Shown here in pieces: positions 23,785 to 41,600 of a stretch of 64,000 nt of DNA (the stretch's first letter is position 1; each line of letters opens with the position of its first letter). The notes beneath the pieces are model-generated. The model ran no database searches. It had not been told where the DNA came from and saw only the letters and a program-made list of their open reading frames with translations. This DNA is from Rubrivivax sp. (GTDB taxonomy: Bacteria > Pseudomonadota > Gammaproteobacteria > Burkholderiales > Burkholderiaceae_C), in the NCBI GenBank assembly GCA_027484825.1, contig JAIXSE010000021.1, positions 526,913-590,912 of the forward strand, written 5' to 3'. The position numbers and the translations under genes were made by a program.

Positions 23785-24771
23785 ATGACTGCAGGAATCG
23801 CAGGGCTGGAGCGCCGCGCCCCGGAGGGCTCGGTGCTGCCGGCACTCATCGAGCCCAACAGCGTAGGCGAGGCCCTGAACGACGCATTGCCAAGGCTGCG
23901 CACGCAGATTGAGGCCTTGCTGCGTAGCGTGGGCGGTGTGTTATTGCGCGGCTTTCAAGTGCCGGATGCGGCTGCCTTCCGCGCGTTTGCGGCGGGCTTT
24001 GGCCACCCGCTATTGAGCTACGAGTTTGGATCGACACCCCGCACGGAGGTGGGCGGTGGTGGCAGTGGCGTCTACACCTCGACGGAATATCCGGCCCACC
24101 AGTGGATTCCGCTGCACAACGAGCAGGCCTACACCCGCGAATGGCCGATGAAGATCTGGTTCCACTGCATGACGGCCTCGGCAGAGGGCGGCGAGACGCC
24201 GATTGCCGACAGCCGTGACATTTACCGCCGCATGCCGACGCATATCCGGGACCGCTTCGCCCCCGGCATTCTTTATGTGCGCAACTACGGCGACTTTGAT
24301 GTCCCCTGGCAGAAGGTTTTCAACACGGACCAGCGGTCAGCGGTGGAACGGTTCTGCCAACAGGCCGGCATTCGTTGGCAATGGAAGGCGGACGGCACGC
24401 TACGCACCACCCAGCATTGCCAAGCCATCGAGGTCCACCCGGAGACCGGCGACACCGTGTGGTTCAACCAGGCGCATCTCTTTCACAGCTCCAACCTGCA
24501 GCCCGAGGTGCGTGAATCGCTGGAGGATCTGCTGGGTGCAGAGAACTTGCCACGCAACACCTTCTTTGCGGACGGTTCAGCGATTCCGGACGCCTTGTTC
24601 GATGAGATCCGCGCGGTGCTGGAGGCGGAATCGGTGTTCTTTCGCTGGCAGGCCGGTGATGTGCTGATGCTGGACAACATGCTGGCCGCCCATGGCCGCG
24701 CGCCGTTCCGCGGCCCCCGCAAGGTCATCGTGGCCATGTCACAGGCCCACGGCAATCTGGGTCGCTTCTGA
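23785..24771 (+). CDS. TauD/SyrP-family Fe(II)/2-oxoglutarate hydroxylase (probable aspartyl beta-hydroxylase)
   Basis: 328 residues of the TauD fold. The iron ligands follow the SyrP variant: His111-x-Glu113 in [13 protein letters not shown] rather than HxD, and a distal His about 303 in [17 protein letters not shown], whose Arg residues would hold 2-oxoglutarate. SyrP-like enzymes hydroxylate aspartate at the beta carbon while it is bound to a carrier domain. The last NRPS module has an Asp code, so the likely product residue is beta-hydroxyaspartate, a bidentate and photoreactive iron ligand known from cupriachelin- and variochelin-type lipopeptides. The assignment to Asp is inference from context; hydroxylation of another residue is possible. 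It lies 29 bases after the thioesterase in the operon. Confidence 0.85.
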   Translation: MTAGIAGLERRAPEGSVLPALIEPNSVGEALNDALPRLRTQIEALLRSVGGVLLRGFQVPDAAAFRAFAAGFGHPLLSYEFGSTPRTEVGGGGSGVYTSTEYPAHQWIPLHNEQAYTREWPMKIWFHCMTASAEGGETPIADSRDIYRRMPTHIRDRFAPGILYVRNYGDFDVPWQKVFNTDQRSAVERFCQQAGIRWQWKADGTLRTTQHCQAIEVHPETGDTVWFNQAHLFHSSNLQPEVRESLEDLLGAENLPRNTFFADGSAIPDALFDEIRAVLEAESVFFRWQAGDVLMLDNMLAAHGRAPFRGPRKVIVAMSQAHGNLGRF

Positions 24772-24803
24772 AGGCGGCCGTCTGGAAGGGATGGAAGACG
24801 AAC

Positions 24804-30454
<5,651 letters not shown>

Positions 30455-30455
<1 letters not shown>

Positions 30456-33400
30456 TGTCTGCTCCCCTCAACGGTCCCGGCCTTTCAGCCGATGCAGGTC
30501 TGGACATCGCCATCGTTGGCATGGCCGGCCGCTTCCCGGATGCGCCGGATGTGGAGACCTTCTGGCGCAACATCCGCAACGGCGTGGAGTCCGTGCGACG
30601 TTTCACCGAGGACGAACTGCGCCATCGGGGCGTGCCCAGCGAAGTGCTCGCCGACCCGTTCTACGTCAGGGCGGCCGTGCCCTTTGAAGGGATGGACCGG
30701 TTCGACGCCGAATTCTTCGCTTACACCCCACGAGATGCAGAGATGCTGGACCCCCAGCATCGCATCTTCCTGGAGTGTGCGTGGTCCGCCCTGGAGCACG
30801 CGGGCTACGACCCGCAGCGCTATGCCGGTAGCGTGGGGGTTTATGCGGGCGCGGGCGCCAGCGTCTATCTCATGCGTCACCTGCTGAACCCGGACCGCCT
30901 CGCCCAAGGGGGACAGATTGCCGACCTGCTGGGTCTGCTCAGCGGCAATGTGGGCGACGCTCTGTGTACGCGGGTGGCCTACAAGCTGAATCTCCGCGGG
31001 CCGGCCGTGACCGTGCAGACCGCGTGTTCCACGTCGCTGGCCGCCGTACACACGGCGGTGCAGGCTTTGCTGGGGCATGAGTGCGACATGGCGCTGGCGG
31101 GGGGCGTCTCACTGAATCTGCTGCAGGCCGATGGCTATCACTTCCAACCTGGCGCCATCCTCTCGCCCGACGGCCACTGCCGCGCCTTTGACGCCGCCGC
31201 TGCCGGAACGGTGGTGGGGAGCGGGGCGGGCGTGGTGGTGCTCAAACGGCTGGAGGACGCCTGGCGCGATGGGGACACGGTGCATGCCGTGATCAAGGGC
31301 AGCGCCGCCAACAACGATGGGGCGGACAAAGTGGCCTTCACCGCCCCCAGCGTCAGCGGGCAGGCCGCGGTGATCCGTGCCGCGCAGTCGGTCGCTGGCG
31401 TATCGCCGCAGAGCATCGGCTATGTGGAGGCGCATGGCACCGGCACCACGCTGGGGGACCCCATTGAAGTGGAGGCGCTGACGGAGGCCTTTGCGGCCGG
31501 GGACGTGGGCGCGTCCCAAGCGCCGTGGTGTGCGCTGGGCTCGGTCAAGACGAATGTGGGTCACCTGGATGCTGCCGCAGGTGTCACGGGGCTCATCAAG
31601 ACTGCGCTGGCCCTCAAGCATCAGACGCTGCCGCCCAGTCTGCATTTCGAGCAGCCCAATCCCGCCATTCGTTTTGAAGGCAGCCCATTCCGAGTGAATA
31701 CGCAAGCGATGCCTTGGCCACGCGGGGAGCACCCCCGTCGTGCCGGCGTGAGCGCCTTTGGCATCGGCGGCACGAACGTCCATGTGGTGCTGGAGGAAGC
31801 CCCTGCCGGGGCACCATCTTCGGGCACGGACGGCTGGTCGGTGCTGCCGCTGTCGGCCCGCAGTGAGGCCGCGTTGATGCAGCAGCGGCGGGAACTGTCC
31901 GAGCATCTCCGTGGGCAGCCGGATGCGTCGCTGGCGGATGTCGCCCATACCTTGCAACAAGGGCGGCACGTCTTTGCCTGGCGCTCGGCCGTGGTGGCGG
32001 ATGCTCCTGGCGGCGCGGCCGACCTGCTTGCCGCGGCCATGCCGGCGCTCAAGCCCGTGAACCCAGGGGGCGCCCCGGAGGTGGTCTGGATGTTCCCTGG
32101 CGGCGGCGTCCAGCATGCCGCCATGGGTGCCGCCCTGTATCGGCGGAGCGCGGGTTTCCGGCAGCACCTCGATCAATGCCTCAGCTTGCTTGAGCGCAAC
32201 GAGGGCTTGGACCTTCGGGCCTGGCTGCTCGCACCGCCCGACGAAGAGGCGCAGGCCAACCAGGCACTCTCCGCCATGTCGCTCGCCCAGCCCGCGCTGT
32301 TTGCTGTGGAGTACGCCATGGCCCGCTGGTGGATGCAGATGGGCGTGACACCCACGCTGATGCTTGGGCACAGCCTCGGTGAATATGTGGCGGCTTGCAT
32401 CGCGGGTGTCTTCACGCTGGAAGATGCCTTGCGCGTGGTGGCCGAGCGCGGTCGGCTGATGCAGACGGTGAAGGGCGGGGCGATGACGGCTGTGCCGCTG
32501 GGAGAGCAGGCCCTTCAGGACTTTCTCGCGGATGGCTGCGATCTCGCCGCTGTGAACGGCGATGAACTCTGTGTGCTGGCGGGCCCGGTGGACGCCATCG
32601 AGCGGGCGGAAGCCGCGTTGGCAACGCATGGGCTGCCTCGGCGGCTGCATGTGGCCATGGCCTCGCACTCGTCGCTGGTGGACCCCATCGTGGCGGCGTT
32701 GGAGCGGATGGTGGCGTCGGTGCCCCGTCAGGCCCCGCAGCGGCCGTTCATCTCCAATGTGACCGGTCGGCTCATCACCGCTGAAGAAGCCTGCAGCCCC
32801 AGCTATTGGGGGCGGCATCTGCGTGGAACGGTGCGCTTCTCCGATGGGCTGACCCAGGCCCTCAGCACCCCGGGCCGCGTGCTGCTGGAAGTGGGGCCCG
32901 GTGAAACCCTTGCGGGGCTGGCCCGTCAGCATCCTCAACACAAGGCTACTGCAGGAATCTGGTCGAGCCAGTCGCATCCCCAACAGCACCAGCGCAATGA
33001 GCGTCAACTGGCCATGGCGGTGGCCGGACTGTGGACAGCCGGCGTGAACGTCGACTGGACGGCTTGGGCCGAAGGGACAACGGCGCGTCGAGTGCCGTTG
33101 CCGACCTATCCCTTCCAGCGGAAGCGGTATTGGGTGGATGCGCAAGGGCCGCAGCACCGAGCGACGGAACACGATGCCGCTGCAGGGCCGGGTCACGGCC
33201 GCAACGCGCCTCCTGGCCACGGACCGGAACTCACCAAGGCCCCGAAGCTCCAGACCTCGCCGGACGCGCTCTATCACCCGCGATGGGAGCGGGAGGACTT
33301 GCCCAAGTTTGCCAACCCTGGGGCGCCGGCTGGACAGCTGCGAGGGACCGGCGACCCGGGCCACACGCAGGCGCAGGCGCAGGCGCTGGTCCTCGGGGAC

Positions 33401-35221
33401 CCCGCCAGCACGCTGGTTCAGGCGCTGGTGGCGGATCTTCGGCTTCGTGGCTGGCGGCCGGTGTTCGCGTATCCGGGGACTTCTTTCAAGCATCCAGAGC
33501 CCGATGGCTTCGAAGTTCGGCCCGACAACAAGGCGGATCTCCAGTCGCTGTTGGCGGCTGTGAGGGCCGATGGCCCGCTGGATCAGGTGTTTCATCTCTG
33601 GGGGCTGGGGGGCAGCACATCACCCGGCACTGGCGACGACGTCTACTTCAGCCTGCTGGCTCTGATCCAGGCGCTGGACCACACGGGTCTGGTTGAGCAT
33701 CGCCCCCCCGCGGTGACCGTGGTGGCTGATGGGCTGGAGGACGTGGTGGGCATTGAGAGCTTGCGGCCCGCCAAGGCGACGCTCAAGGGCTTGGCGAAGG
33801 TGGCCGGCCAGGAATATCCGAGGCTCAGACTCCGCGTCGCCGACCTGGTGCCGCTGCCCACCGCGCCTGCCGCTGAGCGGCACCTGGCGGCGGCTGTGGT
33901 GAATGAAGCGCTGCGGGGGGACGAGCTGCTGGTGGCCTTGCGCGGGGAGCATCGCTGGGTGCGCCGCTTTGAGCCTCTGCGGCCGCTGTCGCCGTTGCCG
34001 TCGCTGCCGCACACTGCGATGCCGCGTGCGACGCCACCAGACTTACCGGCCGGCCAAACAACCCACCGCTCGCCCGACGCGCCAATGTCCGGCCTTCGCC
34101 ATGGCGGTGTCTATCTCATCACGGGGGGCCTGGGCGGCGTCGGACTGGCGCTGAGTCGTTATCTGGCGCGCGAGTGGGGCGCCCGGTTGGCCCTCTTGTC
34201 TCGGACAGCGCTTCCGCCCAGGGATCAATGGCAGCGGCTCGTCCACGCTGAAGATCAGTCTGCGCTGTTGCGTCGCCAGCTTCGTCAATTGATGGACTTG
34301 GAAGCGCTTGGCACTCAGATCCTCTGCCTGCAGGGCGATGTGACGCGGGAGCAGGACCTGCACGCCGCCGTTGAACAGGTGCATCACCGCTGGGGACCGA
34401 TTCACGGGGTGATCCATGCCGTGGTCCATCCGGGCCGTGGCCTCATTCGTGAACGGGCGCGGTGCGAGGTGGAAGCGGCTTTCGCTCCCAAGCGGGAGGG
34501 CACCCGCCATCTGCTGGCAGCCCTCGCACACGAGCCGCTGGATTTCGTGCTGCTGTGTTCGTCCGTGGCCAGCCTGATCGGTGGGCTCAATCGCAGCGAC
34601 TACGCCTCCGCCAATGCCTACATGGACGCGCTGGCCATTGCCGCCCGGCGCGAATCAGGGCTGCCGGTGGTCTCGGTGAGTTGGGACGCCTGGCGAGACG
34701 TGGGCATTGCGGTCGACATGGACCTGCCTGCCGGCATTGGCCTGGACGAAGCCAGTGGCATCCAAGCCTTCGAGCGCATCCTGACCCGACCCGACCTGGC
34801 GCATGTGGTGGTGTCGACCACCGCCTTCGCGCCGCGGCTGGAACCCCTGGATCAGGGCGCCTTGTCCGCCCTCGAAAACCAGTCCACGTCCAGCACGACC
34901 CCGTCAGGCCAACCCCGACCGGTCCTTCCCACGGCTTATGTGGCTGCCGAAGGGGTGCTGGAAGAGGGCCTGGCGACGCTGTGGAGCGACATGACGGGCA
35001 TCAGCCCCATCGGCGTTCACGACAGCCTCTTTGATCTCGGGGGTGATTCACTGCTGGCGGTGAGGCTGCTGTCGCGGGTGCGCAAGGCCTATGGGGTGGA
35101 CCTTCACCCGGCGGACTTCTTCCGTGCGCCCACCATCGCCCAGCAGGCGCATGAGATCGAACGGCGTCTGCTGGACGAGATCGAACACAGCAGCGCCGAC
35201 GAGGCGCCCACCCACGCTTGA
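30455..35221 (+). CDS. Type I PKS module KS-AT-KR-ACP
   Basis: About 1588 residues from the ATG overlapping the previous stop (TGATG). KS at about 12-450 with TACSTSL (Cys near 190), EAHGTGT and KTNVGHLDAAAG; AT at about 540-850 with GHSLGEY near 637; KR at about 1210-1450 with the nucleotide motif TGGLGGVGLAL and the SSVASLIGG...YASANAY catalytic Ser/Tyr/Asn; ACP near 1500-1575 with LGGDSLLAVR. No DH, ER or methyltransferase domain is seen, so it adds one extender unit and reduces it to a beta-hydroxy acid, giving a statine-like 4-amino-3-hydroxy unit from the first amino acid. The AT specificity motif reads MASH, closer to the methylmalonyl YASH than the malonyl HAFH. The KR lacks an LDD motif (A-type pattern). 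Confidence 0.93.
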
Positions 35222-35231
35222 ACTTCGCATC

Positions 35232-38200
35232 ATGAGCCGTAGCCCTGAAGATCTATCCGCCCGCCGTGCGCGCCTTTCTCCCCAACAGTTGCAGCGTCTG
35301 CAACAACGTCTGGCCGGTGCCGGGCCGGCCGCATCCACCGTCGGCGGAGTTGACGCCACCCGCATTCCGCGTCTGGCGGGGACCTCGGCCCCGGCCACGG
35401 CCGCCCAGCGCGGTCTGTGGTTTCTTTGGCAAGTGAATCCCGCCAGCACGGCCTACCACGTGGGTGGCGGACTGGGTCTGGACGGCCCGTTGGATGGGGA
35501 CGCGCTGCAATCCGCATGGGACCAGGTGGTGAGCCGCCACGATGCGTTGCGGGGGGTGTTGCGGGCGGGCGAACAGGATCAGCTGCTTCAGGTGATCAGC
35601 ACGGAGCGCGCTGGGGTGCTGCCGTCCGTCGACCTCGCCGATGGCGACGAAGCCGAGCGCGAGCAGCGGCGGCAGCAGCTGGTGCAGGACGTTTTCGCCG
35701 CCCCCTTTGACCTCACGCAGGGGCCGTTGATGCGGGGGGTGCTGTTGCGGCTGTCGCCGCAGCGGCATCAACTGCTGCTGTGCCTGCACCATGCCATCTC
35801 TGACGCCTGGTCGGTCGACATCGTGCTGCGTGAGCTGGCCGCCGCCTACGCCTGCGCGTTGAAGGGTCAGCCGTTGGACCTGCCTCAGCCAGAGATCCGC
35901 TTCCTCGATTTTGCGCAGTGGCAGCAGCGTTGGCAGGACAGTCCGGCAGGGCAGCGCCAACTCGACTATTGGCGCGCCCATCTGGGCAATGACCACACGC
36001 CCCTGCAACTGCCCACCGATCGTCCACGCGGCGGCAGTGGCGGCGAGTGGCCGGCGGCCTCGGTGGTGCTGGACCTGCCGGCCCCTCTGACCCAGGGCCT
36101 GAGGGACCGCGCTCGCCAGCACCAGGCCACGCTGTTCATGGCCCTGGCGGCAGCGTTCCACGCCTTGCTGTTCCGCTATAGCGGCCAGTCCCGCATCCGT
36201 AGCGGTCTGCCGGTGGCCAATCGCGAGCGTTCGGGAACGACCCATGTCGTGGGCTACCTGACCAACACCGTGGTCCTGCAAAGCGAAGTGTCGCGGCGCT
36301 TGCCGCTAGGGGCCTTGCTGGACCGGGTCAGGGACGCCACGCTGACTGCGCTGGCCCACCAGGAGCTGCCCTTCGAGTGTCTGGTCGAGGCGCTGAAGCC
36401 ACCCCGGCAAGGGGGCGCGAGCCCGCTGTTTCAGGTGCTCTTCAATCACCTCCGTCTGGAGGGTCATGCGGGGGCATCCTGGCCGGGACTGCGGGTCGAG
36501 CCCATCGATTTCGGCGAACGTCAGGCCCCGTTTGAACTGACGCTTGAAACCGTCGAAGCGGCCGACGGTCAGGTGCGAGCCCATTTCCGGTATGCGAGCC
36601 ATCTGTTTGACCGTGAGCGCATCGAGCGCATGGCCGGTCACTACCTGGCGCTCCTGGAAGCCTTGGTCACCCATCCCCAGCAGGCCGTGGGCGACGTGCC
36701 ACTGCTGACCCCGCATGAGCGGGCGCAATTGGACACCTGGGCGCAGCCCACGCGATTCCGCTCGGAGGATCTCATCCATCAGCGCTTCGAGTCGCAGGCT
36801 GTCCGCCAGCCCGAGGCCGTGGCTCTCGTGCTCGGTGATCAGACGCTGAGCTATGGGGCCCTCAATCGCCAGGCCAACCGGCTGGCTCATCAGCTGATCG
36901 CCCAGGGCGTGCGCCCGGAGGACCGTGTCGGCTTATCGACGCAGCGCTCGTTCGACATGGTGGTCGGGATGCTGGCTATCCTCAAGGCAGGCGCGGCGTA
37001 TGTGCCGTTGGACCCGACTTATCCCTCGGAGCGTGTGGCCTTGATGGTGCAGGACAGTGGCGTGGCGCTGGTGCTGACGGATGCGCCAGAGGACGCTGAG
37101 GGCATCCGCACGGAAGCCGGGGAGGGCCTGCTGGGGGTGCGAACGCTGTCGATCCGGCAGGTGATGGGCGTCGATGGCCCCGACTTCGATCCGAAGGTGT
37201 GCACGTCGGCGGACTACTTGGCCTATGTGATCTACACCTCCGGCTCCACCGGTCGTCCCAAGGGGGCTCAACTCGCGCATCGCCATGTGGTGCGCCTGCT
37301 GGATGCGAGCGCGGACCTCTTCCGCTTTGGCGCCGACGATGTCTGGACGCTGTTCCATTCCTATGCCTTTGACTTCTCCGTCTGGGAGCTTTTTGGGGCG
37401 TTGTGCACCGGTGGGCGCGTGGTGATCGTTCCGTATCTCGTCAGCCGGTCCCCGGATGAGTTCATGACACTGCTGTGCGATCAGCGCGTGACCGTGCTCA
37501 ACCAAACGCCTTCTGCATTCAAGCCGCTCATGCAGGTGGCAGTTGCACGGCCAGCCCCGGCATCCACCGTACAGAACATCGCACAGAACAACGCACCGAC
37601 CCACGCGCTGGCGCTGCGGCTGGTGATCTTCGGCGGCGAGGCCCTGGAGCCCCGCAGCCTGCAGCCATGGGCGGATCGATTCGGACTGGACCAACCCGCG
37701 CTGATCAACATGTACGGCATCACCGAGACCACGGTTCATGTCACCTGGCGCCGCCTGCGGGCTGCCGACCTGGCGGGGGGCGGCAGCCCCATCGGCCAGG
37801 CATTGCCCGACCTTGGCCTGCGCATCCTGGACAGCGAGCTTCAGCCGGTGCCCGTCGGCGTTCCGGGTGAATTGCACGTCTTCGGCGATGGCCTGGCACG
37901 CGGCTACCTGAACCGCCCCGCACTGACGGCCGAGCGATTCATTGCCGATCCCACCCGCACCGACGGCGGACGGCTCTACCGGACAGGCGACCTGGCCTGC
38001 TGGCGGGCGGATGGCGGTATCGACTACCTGGGCCGCATGGATGAACAGGTGAAGCTGCGCGGGTTCCGCATCGAGTTGGGCGAGATCGAAGCCCGGTTGC
38101 TGGCGCAGCCGGGTGTGCGCCAGGCCGCCGTGGTGGTGGATCAGGCGCCCGCGGGACCCCGGCTGGTGGCCTTTGTCACCGTGCAGCCCGGCCATGAGGT

Positions 38201-38657
38201 GACGGTCGAGGGCTTGCGACGCGGTCTGACGACCTGTTTGCCGGAGTACATGGTGCCGTCGGCGCTGCAGGTGCTGGACACCCTTCCACTGAATGCCAAT
38301 GGCAAGCTGGATCGTCGTGCGCTGCCCATGCCGCAAGCCGTGGCCGGGCAGGACGGTGAGCCGCCCCAAGGGGCCGTTGAGAGCACGCTGGCCGCCATTT
38401 GGGCCGAGGTGCTGGGTCTGCGGACCGTCACAAGAGACAGCGATTTCTTCGAACTGGGCGGCCATTCCCTGGCGCTGGTGCAGGTGCAGGCGCAGGCGGA
38501 AAAACGGCTGGGGGTGCGCCTGGAATTGCGCCAGTGGTTTGAACGCAGGACCGTGGCGGGCCAAGCCGCCGCCCTCTCTGCACTGCAGTCCTCGGCGGAC
38601 GCCGAGGTCAACGACATGGACCGCCTGATGGCGTCCCTGGAAACCCTGGAGTCCTGA
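35232..38657 (+). CDS. NRPS module C-A-PCP, predicted threonine-specific
   Basis: About 1141 residues from the ATG at 35232. Condensation domain about 50-480, whose core motif reads HHAISDA instead of HHxxxDG; adenylation domain about 500-1035 ([12 protein letters not shown]); PCP near 1050-1115 (LGGHSLALVQ). The hand-read specificity code is D235 F236 W239 N278 I299 G301 M322 V330 H331, the established threonine code. The condensation domain receives a polyketide-extended chain from the upstream ACP. The stop overlaps the next gene's ATG (TGATG). The threonine would be L, since no epimerase follows. Confidence 0.93.
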   Translation: MSRSPEDLSARRARLSPQQLQRLQQRLAGAGPAASTVGGVDATRIPRLAGTSAPATAAQRGLWFLWQVNPASTAYHVGGGLGLDGPLDGDALQSAWDQVVSRHDALRGVLRAGEQDQLLQVISTERAGVLPSVDLADGDEAEREQRRQQLVQDVFAAPFDLTQGPLMRGVLLRLSPQRHQLLLCLHHAISDAWSVDIVLRELAAAYACALKGQPLDLPQPEIRFLDFAQWQQRWQDSPAGQRQLDYWRAHLGNDHTPLQLPTDRPRGGSGGEWPAASVVLDLPAPLTQGLRDRARQHQATLFMALAAAFHALLFRYSGQSRIRSGLPVANRERSGTTHVVGYLTNTVVLQSEVSRRLPLGALLDRVRDATLTALAHQELPFECLVEALKPPRQGGASPLFQVLFNHLRLEGHAGASWPGLRVEPIDFGERQAPFELTLETVEAADGQVRAHFRYASHLFDRERIERMAGHYLALLEALVTHPQQAVGDVPLLTPHERAQLDTWAQPTRFRSEDLIHQRFESQAVRQPEAVALVLGDQTLSYGALNRQANRLAHQLIAQGVRPEDRVGLSTQRSFDMVVGMLAILKAGAAYVPLDPTYPSERVALMVQDSGVALVLTDAPEDAEGIRTEAGEGLLGVRTLSIRQVMGVDGPDFDPKVCTSADYLAYVIYTSGSTGRPKGAQLAHRHVVRLLDASADLFRFGADDVWTLFHSYAFDFSVWELFGALCTGGRVVIVPYLVSRSPDEFMTLLCDQRVTVLNQTPSAFKPLMQVAVARPAPASTVQNIAQNNAPTHALALRLVIFGGEALEPRSLQPWADRFGLDQPALINMYGITETTVHVTWRRLRAADLAGGGSPIGQALPDLGLRILDSELQPVPVGVPGELHVFGDGLARGYLNRPALTAERFIADPTRTDGGRLYRTGDLACWRADGGIDYLGRMDEQVKLRGFRIELGEIEARLLAQPGVRQAAVVVDQAPAGPRLVAFVTVQPGHEVTVEGLRRGLTTCLPEYMVPSALQVLDTLPLNANGKLDRRALPMPQAVAGQDGEPPQGAVESTLAAIWAEVLGLRTVTRDSDFFELGGHSLALVQVQAQAEKRLGVRLELRQWFERRTVAGQAAALSALQSSADAEVNDMDRLMASLETLES

Positions 38658-41600
38658 TGCAACAGAAGAAGCGCGACATCGCCCAGCGCTTTGCGCGGCT
38701 GCCGGCCGATCGACAAGCCGCCTTCATCCAGGCGCTGGAGGCCCAGGGGCTGCAGTTTGCCAGCCTGCCCATCGTGCCAATGCCGCAGGGGCAGGTGGCC
38801 CCGTTGTCCTACGCCCAGCAGCGGCAGTGGTTCCTGTGGCGGATGAACCCCTCCAGTTGCGCCTATCACGTGGCGGGGGCGCTGAGGCTGTCAGGCCGGC
38901 TGGATGAGGCGGCATTACGTGACAGCTTCAGCGCCCTTGTGGCGCGGCACGAGGTGCTGCGTACGGTGTTTGAGCCCACGGAGGACGGCTTGGCCCGGCC
39001 GGTGGTGTTGCCGGTCGAGCCGCTGACGCTGGTCTCCATCGATCAGAGTCGTCGCCCCAGCGGTCCGGCTGGAGGTCGGGGCGCCCAGCAAGCACGGAGC
39101 CGCGAGGAGGACGACGCTCAAGAGAGCCTCACCCACGCCCTGCGTGAGCTGTCCCAGACGCCCTTCGACCTGACGCGAGGGCCTCTCCTGCGGGTGGGTG
39201 TGGTTCGAGTGGCTGCCGACGCCCAGGTGCTTGTGGTGGTGATGCACCACATCATTTCCGACGGGGCGTCGGTGCAGTTGATCGTCGACGAGTTTGCCCG
39301 CGAGTATCGGCGCCGTGTGGCGCCGCCTGCGACCGACGCAGCACCCGGCGGTGGGGCCTTGGAGCGGCCACAGCAAGGCCCTGAACACGAAGTCAATCAC
39401 CGCCTTGCCCCGGACGAGCCTGCGCTACGCTACACCGACTACGCCGCCTGGCAGCGCGCCTGGCTGTCGGCGGGAGGCAAGGACCCGCAATTGGCCTACT
39501 GGCTCAAGCATTTGGGACATCCGGACGCCGGCCTGCCCACACTGCAACTGCCAACGGACCATGCCCGGCGTGCTGACGCCCGCTACACGTCGGTGTCCTT
39601 CACCCAGGTGCTACCGCCTGCATTGAGCACGGCGCTGCGCGCCCGCGCCCAGGATTGCGGAGCCACGCCGTTCACGGTCTTGTTGGCCGCTTTTCAGGCG
39701 CTGCTGCACCGATACACCGGGCAAACGGACATCCGTGTGGGGGTCCCGATTGCCAACCGTCATCGCCCGGAAACCACGAATCTGCTGGGGCTCTTCGTCA
39801 ACACCCAGGTGCTGCGCAATGTCATTCACGGCGCCACCCCACTGGATGAGATCCTGCAGGCCACGCGGGAGGCCGTACTGGGGGCTCAGGCCCACCAGGA
39901 CCTCCCGTTTGAGCACCTCGTCGAAGCCCTGCAGCCGGAACGCAGCCTCACCCAGGCGCCGCTGTTCCAGGTGATGTTCAACCACCAGCGCCGTGACATG
40001 GCGGCGCTGCAGCACCTGCCGGGGCTGCAACTTGAAGACGAGCCGCTGCCACCGTCTGCGGCGCAGTTTGAACTGGTGCTGAACCTGCTGGAGTCGGCGC
40101 AGGGCCAGATCCAGGCTTCGTTCTCCTATGCCGAAGCGCTGTTTCGGCCTGCCACCATCGAGCGCATGGCCGGCCACTACCTTCGCCTCCTGCAGGCCTT
40201 CGCCGAGGACCCGGCTCAGCGTCTGTGCGATGTGGTGCTGCCCGGCCCGCACGAGCAGCAGGCTTTGCTCGCCTGGGGCGCCGGGTCGGCATGGACCGGC
40301 TCCCTGGCGCCGGTGCACCGGCTGTTCGAGGCCCATGCCAAGCGATCGCCCACAGCCACGGCGCTCATCATCGGCCAGACCACCTTGACGTATGGCGCCT
40401 TGAACGCGCAAGCCGATCGGCTGGCCCGTCATTTGCAATCCATCGGTGTGGGCCCGGAAACCCGGATTGGCGTGCTGATGGAACGCTCGGCCGCTTTGGT
40501 GGCCAGTCTGTTGGCGGTGCTCAAAGCCGGAGGCACCTACGTGCCGATGGACCCGGCCTACCCGGCGCAGCGCCTGGAGTTCATGGCCGAGGACAGCGGC
40601 ATTCAATGGTTGCTGACGCATGCCGGGCTGGGCGCTTGGATGCCGGCCCACCAGCGGCTGGATGTGGCGCAGTGGTGGCAAGACGCCGGCGCCGCGGAGG
40701 ACGCCGACAGCGCTTCGGACGTCGACCTCACCCGGCCCCTCCACGGTGAGCAACTGGCCTACATCATCTACACCTCCGGCTCCACCGGTCGTCCCAAGGG
40801 TGTGGCGGTGGCCCACGCGCCGTTCAGCATGCATTGTCAGGAGACGGCCACCCTCTACGACATGGACGAACGTTCGCGGGAGCTGCACTTCCTGTCGTTC
40901 TCTTTTGATGGGGCCCAGGAGCGGCTGTTCACCGCCCTGACGTGTGGGGCCAGCCTGGTGCTGCGGGATGCCACCCTCTGGACACCGGATCAGACCCTGG
41001 AGGCCCTGCGCGAGCATCAGGTCACCCATGCGGGCTTTCCGCCGGCCTACTTGCAGGCTTTGGCCGCCGATGCCGAGCCCTCGTCCGCCCCCACCCTGCA
41101 AGTGATCTCCTTCGGCGGCGAAGCGATGCCCAGGGCGGGACTGGCCCTGGTGGGCGATCGCCTGGCGCCACGCACGCTCATCAACGGGTACGGCCCCACC
41201 GAAGCCGTGGTCACGCCGATGCTGTGGAAGGTGCCCGCCGGGACCGATGTGACCTGCGCCTATGCGCCCATCGGCCGACCGGTGGGGGACCGCAAGGCCC
41301 TGGTGCTGGATGCCGATCTGGCCTTGCTGCCGCCCGGCGTGCCCGGGGAGCTCTACCTCGGTGGCATGGGGTTGGCCCGAGGGTATCTGGGCCGGCCCGG
41401 GATGACGGCCGATCGATTCGTGGCCGACCCCTTCGACCGCCATGGCGGTCGCTTGTACCGGACCGGTGACCGGGTGCGCTGGCGTGAGGATGGTCAGCTT
41501 GAATTCCTGGGCCGCATCGACCAGCAACTCAAGATTCTCGGTTTCCGTATTGAGCCCGGGGAGATCGAAGCGGTGTTGCGCAGGCAGCCGGAGGTCGCCG

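Noticed and set aside
31109..33595. Very long minus-strand open frame opposite the PKS gene
   Set aside because: GC-rich DNA gives long antisense frames; the plus strand encodes clear KS and AT motifs and the antisense product has no recognisable pattern.
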